DNA of 7,338 nucleotides from Planctomycetales bacterium 4484_123 (lineage in GTDB: Bacteria > Planctomycetota > Phycisphaerae > SM23-33): NCBI GenBank assembly GCA_002049885.1, contig MVCS01000056.1, forward strand, positions 1-7,338, in the 5' to 3' direction. Within the stretch, counting starts at the first letter, position 1; each line of letters begins with the position of its first letter. Both the position numbers and the translations under genes were made by a program. Positions 1 to 6,079 of this stretch are shown here, one piece after another. The notes below the pieces were generated by a model, which did not search any database, was not told the origin of the DNA, and saw nothing but the letters and a program-made list of their open reading frames with translations.

Positions 1-1242
1 GGCGTACTTCTCGTAGCGGGCCAGGGCCAGGTACGCCCGGGCCGACAGCATCAGCAGTTGGGCCACGCCCACGCGGGCGTTGGCGGTGGTGACGTTGGCG
101 GGCAGGTGGCCGGTGGAGGTTATCGTCTCCAGTGCCTGGCGGCAGAGGCCGACGAGCTCGTCGTGGGTGACGATGTCGGCCTCCCTGGCCAGCACGGGCC
201 GGCTCACCGGGCCCAACACGTCTCGCCGCGGCACGGCCAGGGGAATGTCGCCGTGCTCGGCCGCGTGGATGAGCGACTCGACCAGCCCGGTCAGCAGCTC
301 GGCGGGCGAGAAGGTCACGTTCAGGAGGACCTTCTCGGCCCGGGTGACCTCCTCGGCGTAGGCGGTCAGCTCGTCGCGGGTGATGTCGGCCGGCTGGGTT
401 GAAAACAGCCGGTACGCCTCGGCCGTGCCCACCACCTCGAGGTCCGGGTGGGACTTGATGAACTGGCACAGTCGGCGGAAGTTGGCCTTGGCCCGTTCTT
501 CATCCTGGGGCGTCTTGACCGCGTACCGCCAGCCGAGCTGCTCGGGCGTGCGGGTCTGGCCGGTGACCAGGCAGTAGCGTTCGATCCACCCGCAGGCCAT
601 CACCTTCACCGGGTGGCAGCCGAAGATGTTGACGTACTCCACGCCGCCTTCCGCCCACTCGCCCAGGCATCGCTCCAGTGTGGCCAGTCGTTCCTCGAAG
701 GCGGAGTCGCAGGAATAGATCTCGTCGAAGCCGCTGAAGTCCGGCGAGCGGGCCGACGGCATGTTCAGCGTGCCGGCGTACCAGGTGGGCTGGCGGGAGC
801 CCCCCACGCCGACCACGCCGTAGATGTAGGGCATGCCGCGCTCGCCGCCGACGGCCACGTGCTGGGGGGCGAAGTAGGCGTTGTGCCGGCTGATGGCCAC
901 CGGGTCGCAGCCGAAAGCGTCCCGGATGTCCTCGGCGACCTTGTCCTCGTAGGCCCGCATGGCCTCCAGGCCGTCGGCCCAGCCCTTGTCCTGGAGAATC
1001 TCCGGTATCAGGGGGCGGACGTTGCCCATCTGATGGGAGGCAATGTCGTGGGCGGCCATCTTCTCCAGCACATCCTGCCGGCCACGCTGCTTCAGCGTGC
1101 GGGCCTTCTCGGCGAAGACACAGAACGTGCCGCGAACGCCCACCTCGGACATGATCTCGGCCAGCCAGCCGGGGATGTCATCAATGTGATACTCCGGGGG
1201 GTAGTACACGTCCTCGGTGTCGAAGGTAAAGGTGGCGTACAT
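1..1242 (-). CDS. NodB/CE4-like polysaccharide deacetylase family protein, C-terminus cut by the window edge
   Basis: The frame reads from an ATG at 1242 to the left edge without a stop, giving 414 residues. An AAAGGAA ribosome site (1249-1255) lies 6 bases upstream and fixes the start. The N-terminal third resembles the NodB fold: TFDTED at residues 6-11 in place of motif 1, GTFCVFAEKA near 38-47 as the following strand, and HDIASHQMGN at 65-74 in place of motif 2. A later FGCHP (207-211) resembles the closing His-Pro motif. CE4 enzymes remove N- or O-acetyl groups from polysaccharides with a divalent metal; related families act on other amides. The usual HxxxH metal pair is here H70-Q-M-G-N74, so the second ligand is not conserved and the reaction is uncertain. 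No signal peptide is visible, so a cytoplasmic place is likely. Residues 275-414 form a helical-looking C-terminal part I do not recognise. Family assignment is by motif only. Confidence 0.72.
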   Translation of the reverse strand, partial: MYATFTFDTEDVYYPPEYHIDDIPGWLAEIMSEVGVRGTFCVFAEKARTLKQRGRQDVLEKMAAHDIASHQMGNVRPLIPEILQDKGWADGLEAMRAYEDKVAEDIRDAFGCDPVAISRHNAYFAPQHVAVGGERGMPYIYGVVGVGGSRQPTWYAGTLNMPSARSPDFSGFDEIYSCDSAFEERLATLERCLGEWAEGGVEYVNIFGCHPVKVMACGWIERYCLVTGQTRTPEQLGWRYAVKTPQDEERAKANFRRLCQFIKSHPDLEVVGTAEAYRLFSTQPADITRDELTAYAEEVTRAEKVLLNVTFSPAELLTGLVESLIHAAEHGDIPLAVPRRDVLGPVSRPVLAREADIVTHDELVGLCRQALETITSTGHLPANVTTANARVGVAQLLMLSARAYLALARYEKYA

Positions 1243-1309
1243 GGCCTGTTCCTTTCGTTGGCTCCTTTGAACCTTGACCGGGCCGCGCGGGCGGTCCCGG
1301 CGGCCGGGA

Positions 1310-1338
1310 ACCATACCACGAATTACGGCGATGGGAAA
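1310..1338 (-). promoter_or_regulatory. Weak sigma70-like promoter candidate for the deacetylase gene
   Basis: On the minus strand TTTCCC (1333-1338) and TATGGT (1310-1315) are separated by 17 bases, in a locally AT-richer stretch about 70 bases before the ATG at 1242. The -10 box matches consensus at 4 of 6 positions, the -35 box at only 3. Spacing and position are right, but the boxes are weak. Confidence 0.3.
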
Positions 1339-1376
1339 AGTATTGGCGAAATTCGCGTTCCTTTCGCCGCGGGCCG

Positions 1377-1398
1377 GGACTCCCTTCCCTGGAAGTCC
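1377..1398 (-). terminator. Imperfect hairpin downstream of the GH4-like stop codon
   Basis: GGACTCCC (1377-1384) and GGAAGTCC (1391-1398) can pair as an 8-base stem with one mismatch around a 6-base loop. It lies about 22 bases past the TGA at 1421-1423. No T-tract follows on the minus strand, so it may only be a stabilising hairpin or chance. Confidence 0.25.
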
Positions 1399-1420
1399 AT
1401 GCTCCGGCCCTGCGTTTTCT

Positions 1421-1645
1421 TCACTCGTATCCCGGCAGGAACTCGGCCTGCGCTTGAAACATCTCCTCCAGGCAGGCCTTGGCCTTGGGTATGGAGGTCG
1501 TCAGCGGGTCGGCCATGAGGCATTGGAGGGCGAGCCTCTTGGACCTCTCGACGGCGGCCGCGGCCAGTAGTTCGTAGTACGCGCATCGGGCCTGGACCAG
1601 CCCGACGACGGACTGCGGCAACGGGCCGACGTGCAGCCCGCGGAT
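1421..1645 (-). pseudogene. C-terminal fragment of a GH4-family glycosidase (alpha-glucosidase/alpha-galactosidase type)
   Basis: The last 74 codons before the TGA at 1421-1423 read like the end of a GH4 enzyme: a GLHVGPLPQ segment, then helices with ARCAYYELLAAAAVE, RLALQCLMADPLTT and a closing LEEMFQAQAEFLPGY. In GH4 proteins the matching stretch is the C-terminal helical region with the conserved ALxxDPL-type helix. GH4 enzymes cleave glycosides using NAD+ and Mn2+ by an oxidation-elimination route. The NAD-binding Rossmann domain and active site, usually more than 300 residues, are missing. Upstream of residue Ile at 1645-1643 the frame continues into beta-propeller-like sequence with no interruption. 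It is therefore a broken or artificially joined gene, not an intact enzyme. Confidence 0.6.
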
Positions 1646-1888
1646 GCCGGCGGCGTCCACGCCCAGGCCGCAGTCGCCGTGGCCCAGGCCGTTGATGATG
1701 GCGCCGGCCTTGAGTGTCCCGTCGGCAGCGTACACATTCACCCGGCCAGCGGTGCCGTCGTTGTTGCCCACGCCCCCGTAGCCGGCGTTGTTGGAGCGGA
1801 TGAGGCAGATGCTGCCGTCGAGTCCCACCCAGTGCCCGCGCAGGCCCAGCTCCGGGCCGTAGCCGCGGTAGGTCCCCACGTTGGGTCT
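1646..1888 (-). pseudogene. Beta-propeller-like gene fragment, in frame with the GH4-like tail
   Basis: About 81 codons read like blades of a secreted propeller or NHL-type protein: YRGYGPELGLRGHWVGLDGS, then SNNAGYGGVGNNDG, VNVYAADGTLK, and INGLGHGDCGLGVDAAG. DGS/DGT turns after short strands, and a GVDAAG stretch that would normally lead into NIYVG, are typical of such repeats. Instead GVDAAG is followed directly by GH4-like sequence. The other end stops near 1888, where the opposite strand becomes an enolase-superfamily gene. No plausible start is present: the in-frame ATG at 1969 has no ribosome site and lies inside the antisense of that enzyme. The identification rests on composition and repeat style, so the family is tentative; the mismatch with GH4 sequence is clearer. 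Confidence 0.45.
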
Positions 1889-1889
1889 G

Positions 1890-2294
1890 TGCTTGCCGGT
1901 GGCCGGCGGCGAGCGGGACAACGACCTGGCCCAGTGGCGGCGGATGGTCGCCATGCGTGCGGTGGACATCGTCCAGCCCGATGTCTGTTACGTCGGCGGG
2001 CTGACCCGCGCCCTGCGCGTGGCCGCCCTGGCCGCCGAGGCCCACCTGCCCGTGGTGCCGCACTCGGCCAACCTCTCCCTGGTGGCCGTCTTCACCCTGC
2101 ACCCGCTGGCGGCCATTCCCAACGCCGGGCCTTACGTGGAGTTCTCCATCGAGCCGAACGACTGGGCCCGGGAACTCTACGCCCCGTTCCCGGAGGTTCA
2201 CGACGGCATGGTGGCCGTCCCTGCCGGGCCCGGCTGGGGCGTGCAGGTCAATCCCGACTGGCTGGAGGCCGCCGAACGCCGGCTCAGCGCCTGA
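1890..2294 (+). pseudogene. C-terminal fragment of a mandelate racemase/muconate lactonizing enzyme (enolase superfamily)
   Basis: From about 1890 to the TGA at 2292-2294, 134 codons match the last part of an enolase-superfamily barrel. LPVAGGE carries the usual metal-binding Glu of the GGE strand. DIVQPDVCYVGGLTRALRVAALA is the seventh-strand region and VVPHSANLS the eighth, with its His. GPYVEFSIEP and a closing GWGVQVNPDWLE follow. Such enzymes abstract a proton next to a carboxylate; many in this branch dehydrate sugar acids. The capping domain and the first barrel strands with the KxK/KxH base are absent, about 250 or more residues. The frame is closed just upstream by TAG at 1860-1862 and no ATG or ribosome site precedes it; only a TTG at 1881 exists. 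It is a 5'-truncated remnant starting at a junction. Confidence 0.78.
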
Positions 2295-2386
2295 TAACGG
2301 CCGACGGCGACCGGGATACAGGTAGGCCGAGGCTGCCGTGGAACGGCAAGCGCGCCGCCGGTCACCTTCCCCTCCCATCTGCCACC
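2295..2386. other. Convergent intergenic gap
   Basis: The 92 bases between the end of the enolase-superfamily fragment and the stop of the opposing membrane gene hold no clear T-tailed hairpin and no coding signal. Confidence 0.5.
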
Positions 2387-4783
2387 TCAAAGCGCCTCTC
2401 CGCGCCGGCCCAGCATCAGGGCGATTATGGCGGCGAGCTTGCCCAGGGCATAGACCGCGCAGGCCGCGGCGGCACCCAGCAACGGCAGCAGTATCAGCCC
2501 GCAGGTCAGCCCGCCGACGGCCCCGCCGAGACAGTCGGCGGCATCGACCGCCCCGGCCACCCGGCCAGTGGAGGCCGAGCCCTCCGCCCCGTACAGGCCG
2601 GCGGCCAGCGGCACGGCCAGGCCACCCAGCAGCCCCACACCGGCCACCATGACCAGGATGACCCATTCGGTGGCCAGCAGTGCGGTTGGCCCGGCCGGCA
2701 TCGCCCCCAGGGCCTGCACCAAGGCCGGCACCGCCCCACAGGCCAACAGCAGGGCGACGTCCAACAATATCAGCCGACGCCACGCCCCCTGCTGCGATGG
2801 AAAACGCCTGCGGGAGTGCACGAAGCTGCCCAGGGCCACGCCGGCCATGTACGCCGCCACGATCAGGGCGATGTGGGAGTACACCAGCCCGTAGAGGTTC
2901 TGAAAGGCGGCCAGCAGCACGATCTCAAGGGCGATGGCGGCCAGGCCGGTGGTGGCCAGGGAGAACAACACCGCCGGTCTGGCCACGCCGGCCGTCGGGA
3001 CCCTGCCGCGCCGCTGCCAGGACGCCGCCAGGCAGGCCAGCACGCCGATGGCGCCCATCGCCGCCAGGGCGTGCGGCAGCCGGACCCGCTGGAAGAGGCC
3101 CAGCAGGGACGTCCGCTTGGGCCCGGCCGGGCCGGCCTCCAGCGACAGCAGCGTCTGCTCCTCCCGCAGCAGGTGCAGGAAGCTGGCGATGGGCCTGGCG
3201 TCGGTATTGGCGCTGCCGGGCGGCAAAGAGGCCAACATGGCCCTCAGCCGGCGCAGTCGCCGCGGCTGCAACATGTCCTCACGCCAGCCCAGGAAGTAGT
3301 CGGGGTCGAATTCCCCGGGCCCATTGTGCCCCTTGTAGCGGGCCACGAGCTCCTCGGGGTTGGCGGTCAGGACTCCCCGCCTTCGGGCGGCGAAGACGTA
3401 GGTCGGGTCGGACCAGGTCCAGAGGGTATCGGCGAAGACTTCCCGGAGTGGCTGGTAGATTGACCCCAAGTACTCGCGAAGTTGCGGAGAGAGCTTGCCG
3501 GCCGGGCCCGCCAATGCGAAGGCCAGCACCCCTTCGGCGGTCAGCCGGGCGGCAACCTCGCGGAAGAACTCCCGGCTGTAGAACCTGGCGGTGGCGATGG
3601 AGGTCGGATCGCCGACGGCCAGGAGGATGAGGTCGTACCGGCGGGCTGAGGCCTTGATGAAGTGCCGGCCGTCGGCGAAGTGACTCGGGGCAGGCGGGGC
3701 CGGACGCAAGTGTGCGGCTAGCACCTGGTGGACCTTCGGGTCCAGCTCGACGCTCTCGACGACGACGCCGGGATAGCGGCGGCACAGCGCGGCCAGCTCA
3801 GCGGTGGCCTGGCCGATGATCAGTACCCGCCGCAGCCGGGGGCACTGTGACGCGGCCAGGTGCACCCACGGTGCCAGGGCCGAGCGGTTGGGAAAGGTGG
3901 CCGCCGGCCGGCAGTTCAGGTACAGCGTCCACTGGCTGCGCAGCTCGCCCAGGTCGATCCGCCCGAAGCGCGACTCCAGCCCCGCCAGGTGCCGGGGGGT
4001 GTTGGCCTCGTCGGCGGAGGGGAACAGGTCTGCCCAGCGGCGCTGTTGGCTGGCCCGTTCGAGCCTGTCGCTGGTGCCGCGGACGACCTCTACGACCAGG
4101 GCGGCGCCCGCCAGGACGGCCAGCAGTCCGCAGCAGAGGTTCAACCACTGTGCCCGGCGGTCGCGCCGGGCGGCGGCGGCCGCCCCCACCATGGCCAGCA
4201 GGGCTGCCGAGAGCATCGCCGAGATGGCGAAGGCGTCCATCCGCTCCACCCACCACATCGTGAAGGCCACCCCGCCGGCCAGCGTGCCCAGGGCCTCGGT
4301 CAGGAAGAACACCCCAATGGTCCGCCGGGCGGCCCCGAACGCCCTGCCCGCCAGGGCACAGCCGGCGGGGAACAGGGCCCCGACCCACAGGCCGGTGGTC
4401 CCGGCCACGGCGGCGGTCAACGCCAGCATCTGCCCGGTGGGGATGAGCTCGCCAGGCTGGGTGCCCAGCAGCGACCTGACCGACCGCAGCAACCACAGCC
4501 CGCCGCCCAGTGTGCCGGCCAGTGCCAGGGCGAAGGCCGTGGCCAGCACCGCAGGACGGATGCGGCGCGAGAGCAGTCCACAGCCGGCCGCTCCCAGCGC
4601 CACGCCGGCCAGCCAGGCCGAGAGGGTCATGCCCCAGCTCAGTTCGCTGCCGAACCACAGCAGCGACAGCTCGCGGACCCAGATGGACTGCGCCGCGACG
4701 GACGTCGCTCCCAGTGTCAGGGCGAACAGCAGCGTGAAGAGACCCTGCCAGCGCGCAACCGGGGCGGCTTCCTGCTCGTCCAT
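2387..4783 (-). CDS. Membrane-embedded spermidine-synthase-like protein (fused transporter-like/spermidine synthase family)
   Basis: 798 residues from ATG at 4783 to TGA at 2387-2389. An N-terminal membrane domain (about 13-235, six or more hydrophobic helices) is followed by a Rossmann methyltransferase/spermidine-synthase-like domain (about 265-475) and a second membrane domain (about 568-793, around six helices). In the middle domain LIIGQATAEL (321-330) replaces the glycine-rich VIGGGDGG loop, VELDPKV (345-351) keeps the acidic cofactor residue, and DGR is at 371-373. YDLILLAVGDP (383-393) keeps Asp392 but has Ala389 where true spermidine synthases have a catalytic Asp. Polyamine synthesis is therefore doubtful. 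Related large membrane proteins are common in environmental bacteria, with unknown substrates. The two membrane domains share a similar segment (about 26-66 and 611-651). The start follows a TATGAT box by 9 bases and has no ribosome site. It is divergent from yjbQ. Confidence 0.85.
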   Translation of the reverse strand: MDEQEAAPVARWQGLFTLLFALTLGATSVAAQSIWVRELSLLWFGSELSWGMTLSAWLAGVALGAAGCGLLSRRIRPAVLATAFALALAGTLGGGLWLLRSVRSLLGTQPGELIPTGQMLALTAAVAGTTGLWVGALFPAGCALAGRAFGAARRTIGVFFLTEALGTLAGGVAFTMWWVERMDAFAISAMLSAALLAMVGAAAAARRDRRAQWLNLCCGLLAVLAGAALVVEVVRGTSDRLERASQQRRWADLFPSADEANTPRHLAGLESRFGRIDLGELRSQWTLYLNCRPAATFPNRSALAPWVHLAASQCPRLRRVLIIGQATAELAALCRRYPGVVVESVELDPKVHQVLAAHLRPAPPAPSHFADGRHFIKASARRYDLILLAVGDPTSIATARFYSREFFREVAARLTAEGVLAFALAGPAGKLSPQLREYLGSIYQPLREVFADTLWTWSDPTYVFAARRRGVLTANPEELVARYKGHNGPGEFDPDYFLGWREDMLQPRRLRRLRAMLASLPPGSANTDARPIASFLHLLREEQTLLSLEAGPAGPKRTSLLGLFQRVRLPHALAAMGAIGVLACLAASWQRRGRVPTAGVARPAVLFSLATTGLAAIALEIVLLAAFQNLYGLVYSHIALIVAAYMAGVALGSFVHSRRRFPSQQGAWRRLILLDVALLLACGAVPALVQALGAMPAGPTALLATEWVILVMVAGVGLLGGLAVPLAAGLYGAEGSASTGRVAGAVDAADCLGGAVGGLTCGLILLPLLGAAAACAVYALGKLAAIIALMLGRRGEAL

Positions 4784-4792
4784 GGCGTGGAC

Positions 4793-4819
4793 ATCATACC
4801 GCCTGAACCATGCAGGCAA
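4793..4819 (-). promoter_or_regulatory. Promoter candidate for the spermidine-synthase-like gene, possibly leaderless
   Basis: On the minus strand TTGCCT (4814-4819) and TATGAT (4793-4798, 5 of 6 matches) are 15 bases apart, slightly short. The -10 box ends 9 bases before the ATG at 4783, so transcription would begin at or within a few bases of the start codon. No ribosome site is visible in those bases, which fits leaderless initiation. Confidence 0.4.
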
Positions 4820-4844
4820 TAGGCCACGGGGTAGCCTGGCGGGC

Positions 4845-4873
4845 TTGACGGGGCGAGGCGGGGCGGGTATCCA
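4845..4873 (+). promoter_or_regulatory. Promoter candidate for the yjbQ gene group
   Basis: TTGACG (4845-4850, 5 of 6 matches) and TATCCA (4868-4873, 3 of 6) are separated by exactly 17 bases. The transcript would begin near 4880, only a few bases before the ATG at 4883. That would leave out most of the ribosome site at 4873-4880, so the promoter and the ribosome site compete as readings of the same bases. Confidence 0.35.
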
Positions 4874-4882
4874 GGTGAGGTC

Positions 4883-5281
4883 ATGTTCACGAAGATCATC
4901 GATGTGCGCACGCGGGGGCGGGACGAGCTGGTGGACATCACGGGGCAGGTCGCGCAGGCGGTGCGTGACAGCGGTGTGACCGACGGCCTGGCGACAGTGT
5001 ACGTCCCGCACACCACGGCGGGCGTGACCATCAACGAGAACGCCGACCCGTCGGTGGTGGCGGACCTGCTGGCGGCCTTGGATGCGGCCGTTCCCTGGCG
5101 CCAGGGCTTCTACCGCCACAGCGAGGGCAATTCCGCCGCCCACGTCAAGAGTTCCCTGGTGGGCTGCTCGGTGCAGGTATTGGTCCGCGACGGGGAGTTG
5201 GTGCTGGGCACGTGGCAGGGCATCTACTTTTGCGAGTTCGACGGCCCACGGTCGCGCCGGGCGATCATCGCGGTGCGGTGA
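4883..5281 (+). CDS. yjbQ: YjbQ/UPF0047 family protein (secondary thiamine-phosphate synthase type)
   Basis: 132 residues, full family length. Hallmarks are all present: VPHTTAGVTINENADP (41-56), RHSEGNSAAHVKSSLVG (78-94) with its His79, Glu81 and His87, and LGTWQGIYFCEFDGPR (108-123). In E. coli YjbQ has a weak thiamine-phosphate synthase activity that can replace ThiE when overexpressed; the true cellular role is not settled. The protein is small, soluble and cytoplasmic, and the family usually forms trimers with conserved His residues in a metal-like pocket. The ATG at 4883 follows AGGTGAGG (4873-4880). It heads a four-gene run on the plus strand and is divergent from the spermidine-synthase-like gene. 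No thiamine genes lie nearby. Confidence 0.95.
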   Translation: MFTKIIDVRTRGRDELVDITGQVAQAVRDSGVTDGLATVYVPHTTAGVTINENADPSVVADLLAALDAAVPWRQGFYRHSEGNSAAHVKSSLVGCSVQVLVRDGELVLGTWQGIYFCEFDGPRSRRAIIAVR

Positions 5282-5323
5282 TCCAGCCGGCCCCGGCCAG
5301 GGCATCCGGAGAGGGTTGCGACC

Positions 5324-5560
5324 ATGAAGAGGCCGTGGCTGGTCATTCTCATGCCGGGGCTGCTGGCGGTCATGGCGGCCGTGTTCGTCGTGGTGCTGCT
5401 GGTGGTGAAGTTGATGTGGGGCTGGACTGTTCCCGACCTGTTTCCCGGGGCAGTGCGGACGGGCTTGGTCGCGCGGTCCATCTCGTGGTTCACCGCCTTG
5501 AAGCTGGCGTTGTTCCTGGGTTTGCTGGCCGGCGCCGCCGGTCTTCGGCGCAGCAGGTGA
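5324..5560 (+). CDS. Small two-helix membrane protein, unknown function
   Basis: 78 residues from ATG at 5324, with GGAGAGG (5308-5314) 9 bases upstream. Two hydrophobic helices (about 6-30 and 57-73) are joined by a loop containing WGWTVPDLFPGAV and then GLVARSISWFTALK. The short tail RRSR suggests the C-terminus faces the cytoplasm. The aromatic and proline-rich loop between the helices looks like a conserved motif; I recall similar short proteins in planctomycete-type genomes, from memory only. It lies 42 bases after yjbQ and 35 before the next small membrane gene, so co-transcription is likely. Function cannot be assigned. A frame with a good ribosome site, clean helices and operon spacing is very unlikely to be chance. 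Confidence 0.75.
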   Translation: MKRPWLVILMPGLLAVMAAVFVVVLLVVKLMWGWTVPDLFPGAVRTGLVARSISWFTALKLALFLGLLAGAAGLRRSR

Positions 5561-5595
5561 GGCATCGCGCGCCGGCAAGAGCCGAAGGGTCGCAC

Positions 5596-6072
5596 ATGTC
5601 TGAGAGGCACGAACGTTCTGCGCCGCCCGTCTCGCCGCCGGTTCGCGCGAGGCAGCCGGCCTATGGGCTGGTGAACATGATTGTGTCGTCTCTGGCCATC
5701 GGCGTCGTGCTGCTGATGCTGGTCGGGGCCGTGCCACGTTTCGCAGCCGTCTTCGCCGACCTTGGGGCCCAGCTTCCCGGCCTCAGCAGGGCCGTGTTCG
5801 CGGCCTCCCGGGTGGTGCGGTCGTGCCCTTACGTGTTCTTGCCGCTGGCGGGGGCGGTCATGATTGCCTTGGTTTGCCTGCCGCTTCTGGTCCGCTGGCG
5901 GGGGTTTCGCATCCTCGGGGCGCTGCTGGTGGTGGCGCTCATCGGCGTGCTGATGGTCATCCTCGTGTCCATGTACGCGCCGCTGACGGCGATGGTCGAG
6001 CGCATGGCAAACGGTTGGCGGACGAGGTGGTTTCCGGCGGCGCATCGTTTCGCCCGGCTGGTTCTGTTATGA
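5596..6072 (+). CDS. Three-helix membrane protein with a GspF/PilC-like signature
   Basis: 158 residues from ATG at 5596, with a modest AAGGG site at 5585-5589. A polar, proline-rich N-terminus (1-22) precedes three hydrophobic helices at about 25-46, 77-99 and 104-126. Between the first two lies VPRFAAVFADLGAQLPGLSRAV (46-67). This resembles the VPxFxxxFxxLGxxLPxLT stretch of type II secretion/type IV pilus platform proteins GspF and PilC. Those proteins are about 400 residues with two repeated domains; this one is far shorter and has no other secretion gene nearby. A piece or relative of that fold used alone is the best reading. The frame stays open upstream of 5596 but would overlap the preceding genes, so the first ATG after the 78-residue gene is preferred. 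It ends 7 bases before the MBL-fold gene. Confidence 0.75.
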   Translation: MSERHERSAPPVSPPVRARQPAYGLVNMIVSSLAIGVVLLMLVGAVPRFAAVFADLGAQLPGLSRAVFAASRVVRSCPYVFLPLAGAVMIALVCLPLLVRWRGFRILGALLVVALIGVLMVILVSMYAPLTAMVERMANGWRTRWFPAAHRFARLVLL

Positions 6073-6073
6073 T
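6068..6073 (+). promoter_or_regulatory. TATGAT box directly before the MBL-fold gene
   Basis: TATGAT (5 of 6 matches to the -10 consensus) overlaps the stop codon of the preceding gene and ends 6 bases before the ATG at 6080. The -35 position at 17 bases (TCGTTT, 6045-6050) is poor. The start codon has no ribosome site, so this may drive a leaderless transcript; otherwise the gene relies on coupling to the gene 7 bases upstream. Confidence 0.3.
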
Positions 6074-6079
6074 GCGGCC

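Larger units (their letters stand above)
1243..1420. other. Intergenic gap between the GH4-like fragment and the deacetylase gene
   Basis: This non-coding stretch is less GC-rich around 1310-1360 than its surroundings. It holds the deacetylase ribosome site, a weak minus-strand promoter candidate at 1310-1338, and an imperfect hairpin at 1377-1398. Open frames crossing it in either direction show no family resemblance. Confidence 0.6.

Noticed and set aside
448..1518. 356-residue plus-strand open frame
   Set aside because: Antisense to the deacetylase gene, which has a ribosome site and recognisable motifs; the His/Val/Gly-rich translation is typical of GC-rich shadow frames.
1421..1969. A single 182-residue minus-strand gene
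   Set aside because: Its first part (1889-1969) is antisense to convincing enolase-superfamily coding sequence and has no ribosome site. The rest joins two unlike families, so I treat it as fused fragments.
1323..2783. 486-residue minus-strand open frame
   Set aside because: Arg/Gly-rich, out of frame with the recognised fragments and crossing the enolase fragment on its opposite strand; no domain visible.
1631..3463. Long 610-residue plus-strand open frame
   Set aside because: Low-complexity Gly/Gln/Arg-rich translation with no domain. It is antisense to the propeller and membrane-protein genes and overlaps the enolase fragment in another frame.
3804..4979. 391-residue plus-strand open frame, and an overlapping 320-residue frame at 3860-4822
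   Set aside because: Ser/Arg/Pro-rich shadows antisense to the membrane domain and synthase domain of the 798-residue protein.
4784..5737. Upstream extension of the 798-residue protein to 1116 residues
   Set aside because: The extra stretch is antisense to yjbQ and the small membrane genes and carries no homology; the natural start is the ATG at 4783 before the first membrane helix.
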